The notes under the pieces: generated by a model | What the model saw: the letters and a program-made list of their open reading frames with translations, nothing else | Told to the model about the DNA's origin: nothing | Databases searched by the model: none | In this document: piece by piece, positions 62,699 to 64,000 of the stretch | How the letters are laid out: each line of letters opens with the position of its first letter | Numbering within the stretch: the first letter of the stretch is position 1 | Assembly: GCA_036741775.1 (NCBI GenBank) | Contig: DAINRQ010000017.1 | Coordinates: 1 to 64,000, forward strand | Direction: 5' to 3' | Source: JAJKIV01 sp036741775 | GTDB taxonomy: Bacteria > Gemmatimonadota > Gemmatimonadetes > Gemmatimonadales > Gemmatimonadaceae | DNA: 64,000 nucleotides | Made by a program: the position numbers and the translations under genes

Positions 62699-63907
62699 AT
62701 GGTTCCTGCGTCTTCATTTCTCTTTGCCACCGGCATCGAGAACAGCTACCCCACGATTCGTTCCGGCGTCCGCATCGATCAGATGGAGAAGTGCGGACAC
62801 TACGCGCGATGGGAAGAGGACTTCGCTCTCGTGCGTGACCTCGGCCTCAACGCCCTGCGCTACGGTCCTCCGTACTATCGAACACACGTCGCGCCCGATC
62901 GCTTCGACTGGGATACGGCCGACGCGCCGATGGTTCGGCTGAAGGAGCTGAGTATCGAGGTAATCGCCGACCTCTGCCACTTTGGAGTTCCGTCCTGGCT
63001 CGGTGGCTTCCAGGACGACGCCTTTCCGGTGCTCTTCGCGGAGTACGCGCGGGCGTTCGTGCGGCGGTATCCGTGGGTGCGGTATTTCACGCCGGTCAAC
63101 GAGATCTTCGTCTGCGCGAACTTCTCCGCGCTTCGCGGATGGTGGAACGAGTGTGAGACCAGCGATGCGGCATTCGTCCGAGCGATTCGCAACCTCTGTA
63201 TGGCGCACGAGCTCGCGGTCGAGGCGATTCTCTCGGAGCGACCCGACGCGATCATCGTCCAGGGCGAATCGATGGAGCAGTTCCACGCGGCCGGGCGGTC
63301 CGCGGCATACGAGGCCGATCGATGGAATGGACTGAAGTTTCTCGCCCTCGATCTGACGCTGGGGCACGAGCTCGCGCCTGGCATGGCCGCGTATCTCAAC
63401 GAGCATGGCGTCACGTCGAACGACCTGAGCTTCTTTCGCGAGCGTCGGGGCGTCGGCCAACGGTGGCTTGGCGTGGACTACTATCTGACGTGCGAGCACC
63501 GCGTTTCTTCGACGGGTCGCTGTACGACGGCGCGCCGGGCGCTCGGGTTCCGCGCGGTGGCCGCGCAGTATTACCGCCGCTACGACATCCCGCTGTTTCA
63601 TTGCGAGACCAACCGCGTTTCCGGACACGCGGTCGCGTGGCTCGAGTCGCAGTGGCAGGACATTGTCCATCTACGCGCCGCCGGTGTGCCGGTCCGCGGC
63701 TTTACATGGTATTCGCTGACCGACCAGATCGACTGGCAGCACGCTCTACGCGAGGAGCGTAACGACGTCTACCCGGTTGGGCTATACGACCTGCAGCGGC
63801 GGCCGAGACCTGTCGCGCAGCGGTATCGTGAGATCGTGGCGGCGTGGGGCGCGGTGTGGGCCGGTTCGGAGGACGAGGTCGGACGGGTGAACGGTCGAGC
63901 TGGGTGA
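62699..63907 (+). CDS. Glycoside hydrolase family 1 (beta-glucosidase-like)
   Basis: The 402-residue GH1-like protein is shorter than typical (about 450). It retains the acid/base motif YFTPVNEIFV (NE) and the nucleophile CETN as HCETNRVSG (Glu), with RYGPPYYRTHVAPDRFDWDTADAPM, ADLCHFGVPSWLGGF and GFTWYSLTDQIDWQHAL. It should hydrolyse beta-linked gluco- or galactosides. No signal peptide is evident, so it is cytoplasmic. The start ATG 62699 is chosen; the 148 bp before it are without a recognisable gene or tRNA. The gene ends 93 bp before the window edge. Confidence 0.87.
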   Translation: MVPASSFLFATGIENSYPTIRSGVRIDQMEKCGHYARWEEDFALVRDLGLNALRYGPPYYRTHVAPDRFDWDTADAPMVRLKELSIEVIADLCHFGVPSWLGGFQDDAFPVLFAEYARAFVRRYPWVRYFTPVNEIFVCANFSALRGWWNECETSDAAFVRAIRNLCMAHELAVEAILSERPDAIIVQGESMEQFHAAGRSAAYEADRWNGLKFLALDLTLGHELAPGMAAYLNEHGVTSNDLSFFRERRGVGQRWLGVDYYLTCEHRVSSTGRCTTARRALGFRAVAAQYYRRYDIPLFHCETNRVSGHAVAWLESQWQDIVHLRAAGVPVRGFTWYSLTDQIDWQHALREERNDVYPVGLYDLQRRPRPVAQRYREIVAAWGAVWAGSEDEVGRVNGRAG

Positions 63908-64000
63908 GCAGTACGGTCGGCCGTCGGGCTCGGTAGTCGGCTGCCGCAGTACAACCGGCGTGTCGCCCTGGTCACCCGGTTCCGGTTCGAAGATGGGACG

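Overview
The window is a chromosomal segment of roughly two-thirds GC with mostly housekeeping genes, short intergenic gaps and many ATGA/GTGA stop-start overlaps. Two envelope markers (a phosphate-selective-type porin and several periplasmic or lipoprotein enzymes) indicate a diderm bacterium. The tandem Ser/Thr kinases with a 2TM-type domain, the M56/BlaI pair, the abundant secreted proteins and the small 'MCRIW'-type exported protein together suggest a member of the Gemmatimonadota. That assignment is an inference from gene style, not from a marker tree. No rRNA, tRNA, CRISPR array, integrase, transposase or prophage was found.

Layout. 1-3.7 kb: HNH nuclease, Ada-like alkylation-repair regulator, and a BlaI repressor plus M56 membrane protease preceded by two operator-like palindromes. 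3.7-10.5 kb: an 80-bp perfect palindrome, nadE, a class A penicillin-binding protein and lon. 10.8-15 kb: two tandem Ser/Thr kinases. 15-25 kb: a lipoprotein glycosidase-like protein, a three-gene minus-strand operon (alpha/beta hydrolase, TPR, membrane protein), a DEAD-box RNA helicase, a pseudopilin, a small coiled-coil exported protein and a large secreted M14 carboxypeptidase. 25.1-27.2 kb: a SelW/Rdx-type selenoprotein gene with an in-frame UGA, phosphofructokinase and a small exported protein. 27-36 kb: HrpB-like helicase, GNAT, CGNR regulator, YjjX, thioesterase, LD-carboxypeptidase, ispH and an aldose-epimerase-like protein. 36-40.4 kb: a porin and a molybdenum-cofactor maturation cluster (xdhC, molybdopterin-binding protein, Fe-S scaffold, mocA). 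40.4-45.7 kb: a secreted beta-propeller-like protein, otsA-otsB for trehalose, and a phasin with a histone-like tail. 45.9-50.8 kb: CaiB CoA-transferase, D12 DNA methyltransferase, an ECF sigma/anti-sigma pair, a Spy-like lipoprotein and a GNAT. 50.7-57.8 kb: serine biosynthesis (serB, aminotransferase, serA), then E3 (lpd) and E2 (sucB) of the 2-oxoglutarate dehydrogenase complex. 57.8-64 kb: oxidoreductase, zinc ribbon, Msc-like membrane protein, class III aminotransferase, DmpA-type peptidase and a GH1 glycosidase.

The most notable item is the selW-like gene at 25137-25367. An ordinary ORF caller misses it because codon 11 is TGA. The reading frame on both sides encodes a recognisable CxxU Rdx protein, and a SECIS-like hairpin lies directly downstream of the TGA. 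The second unusual signal is the octamer CGTTAGGC (either strand), which I counted 16 times by eye against about 2-3 expected from composition. Third are two long perfect palindromes (39-bp and 30-bp arms) in intergenic gaps.
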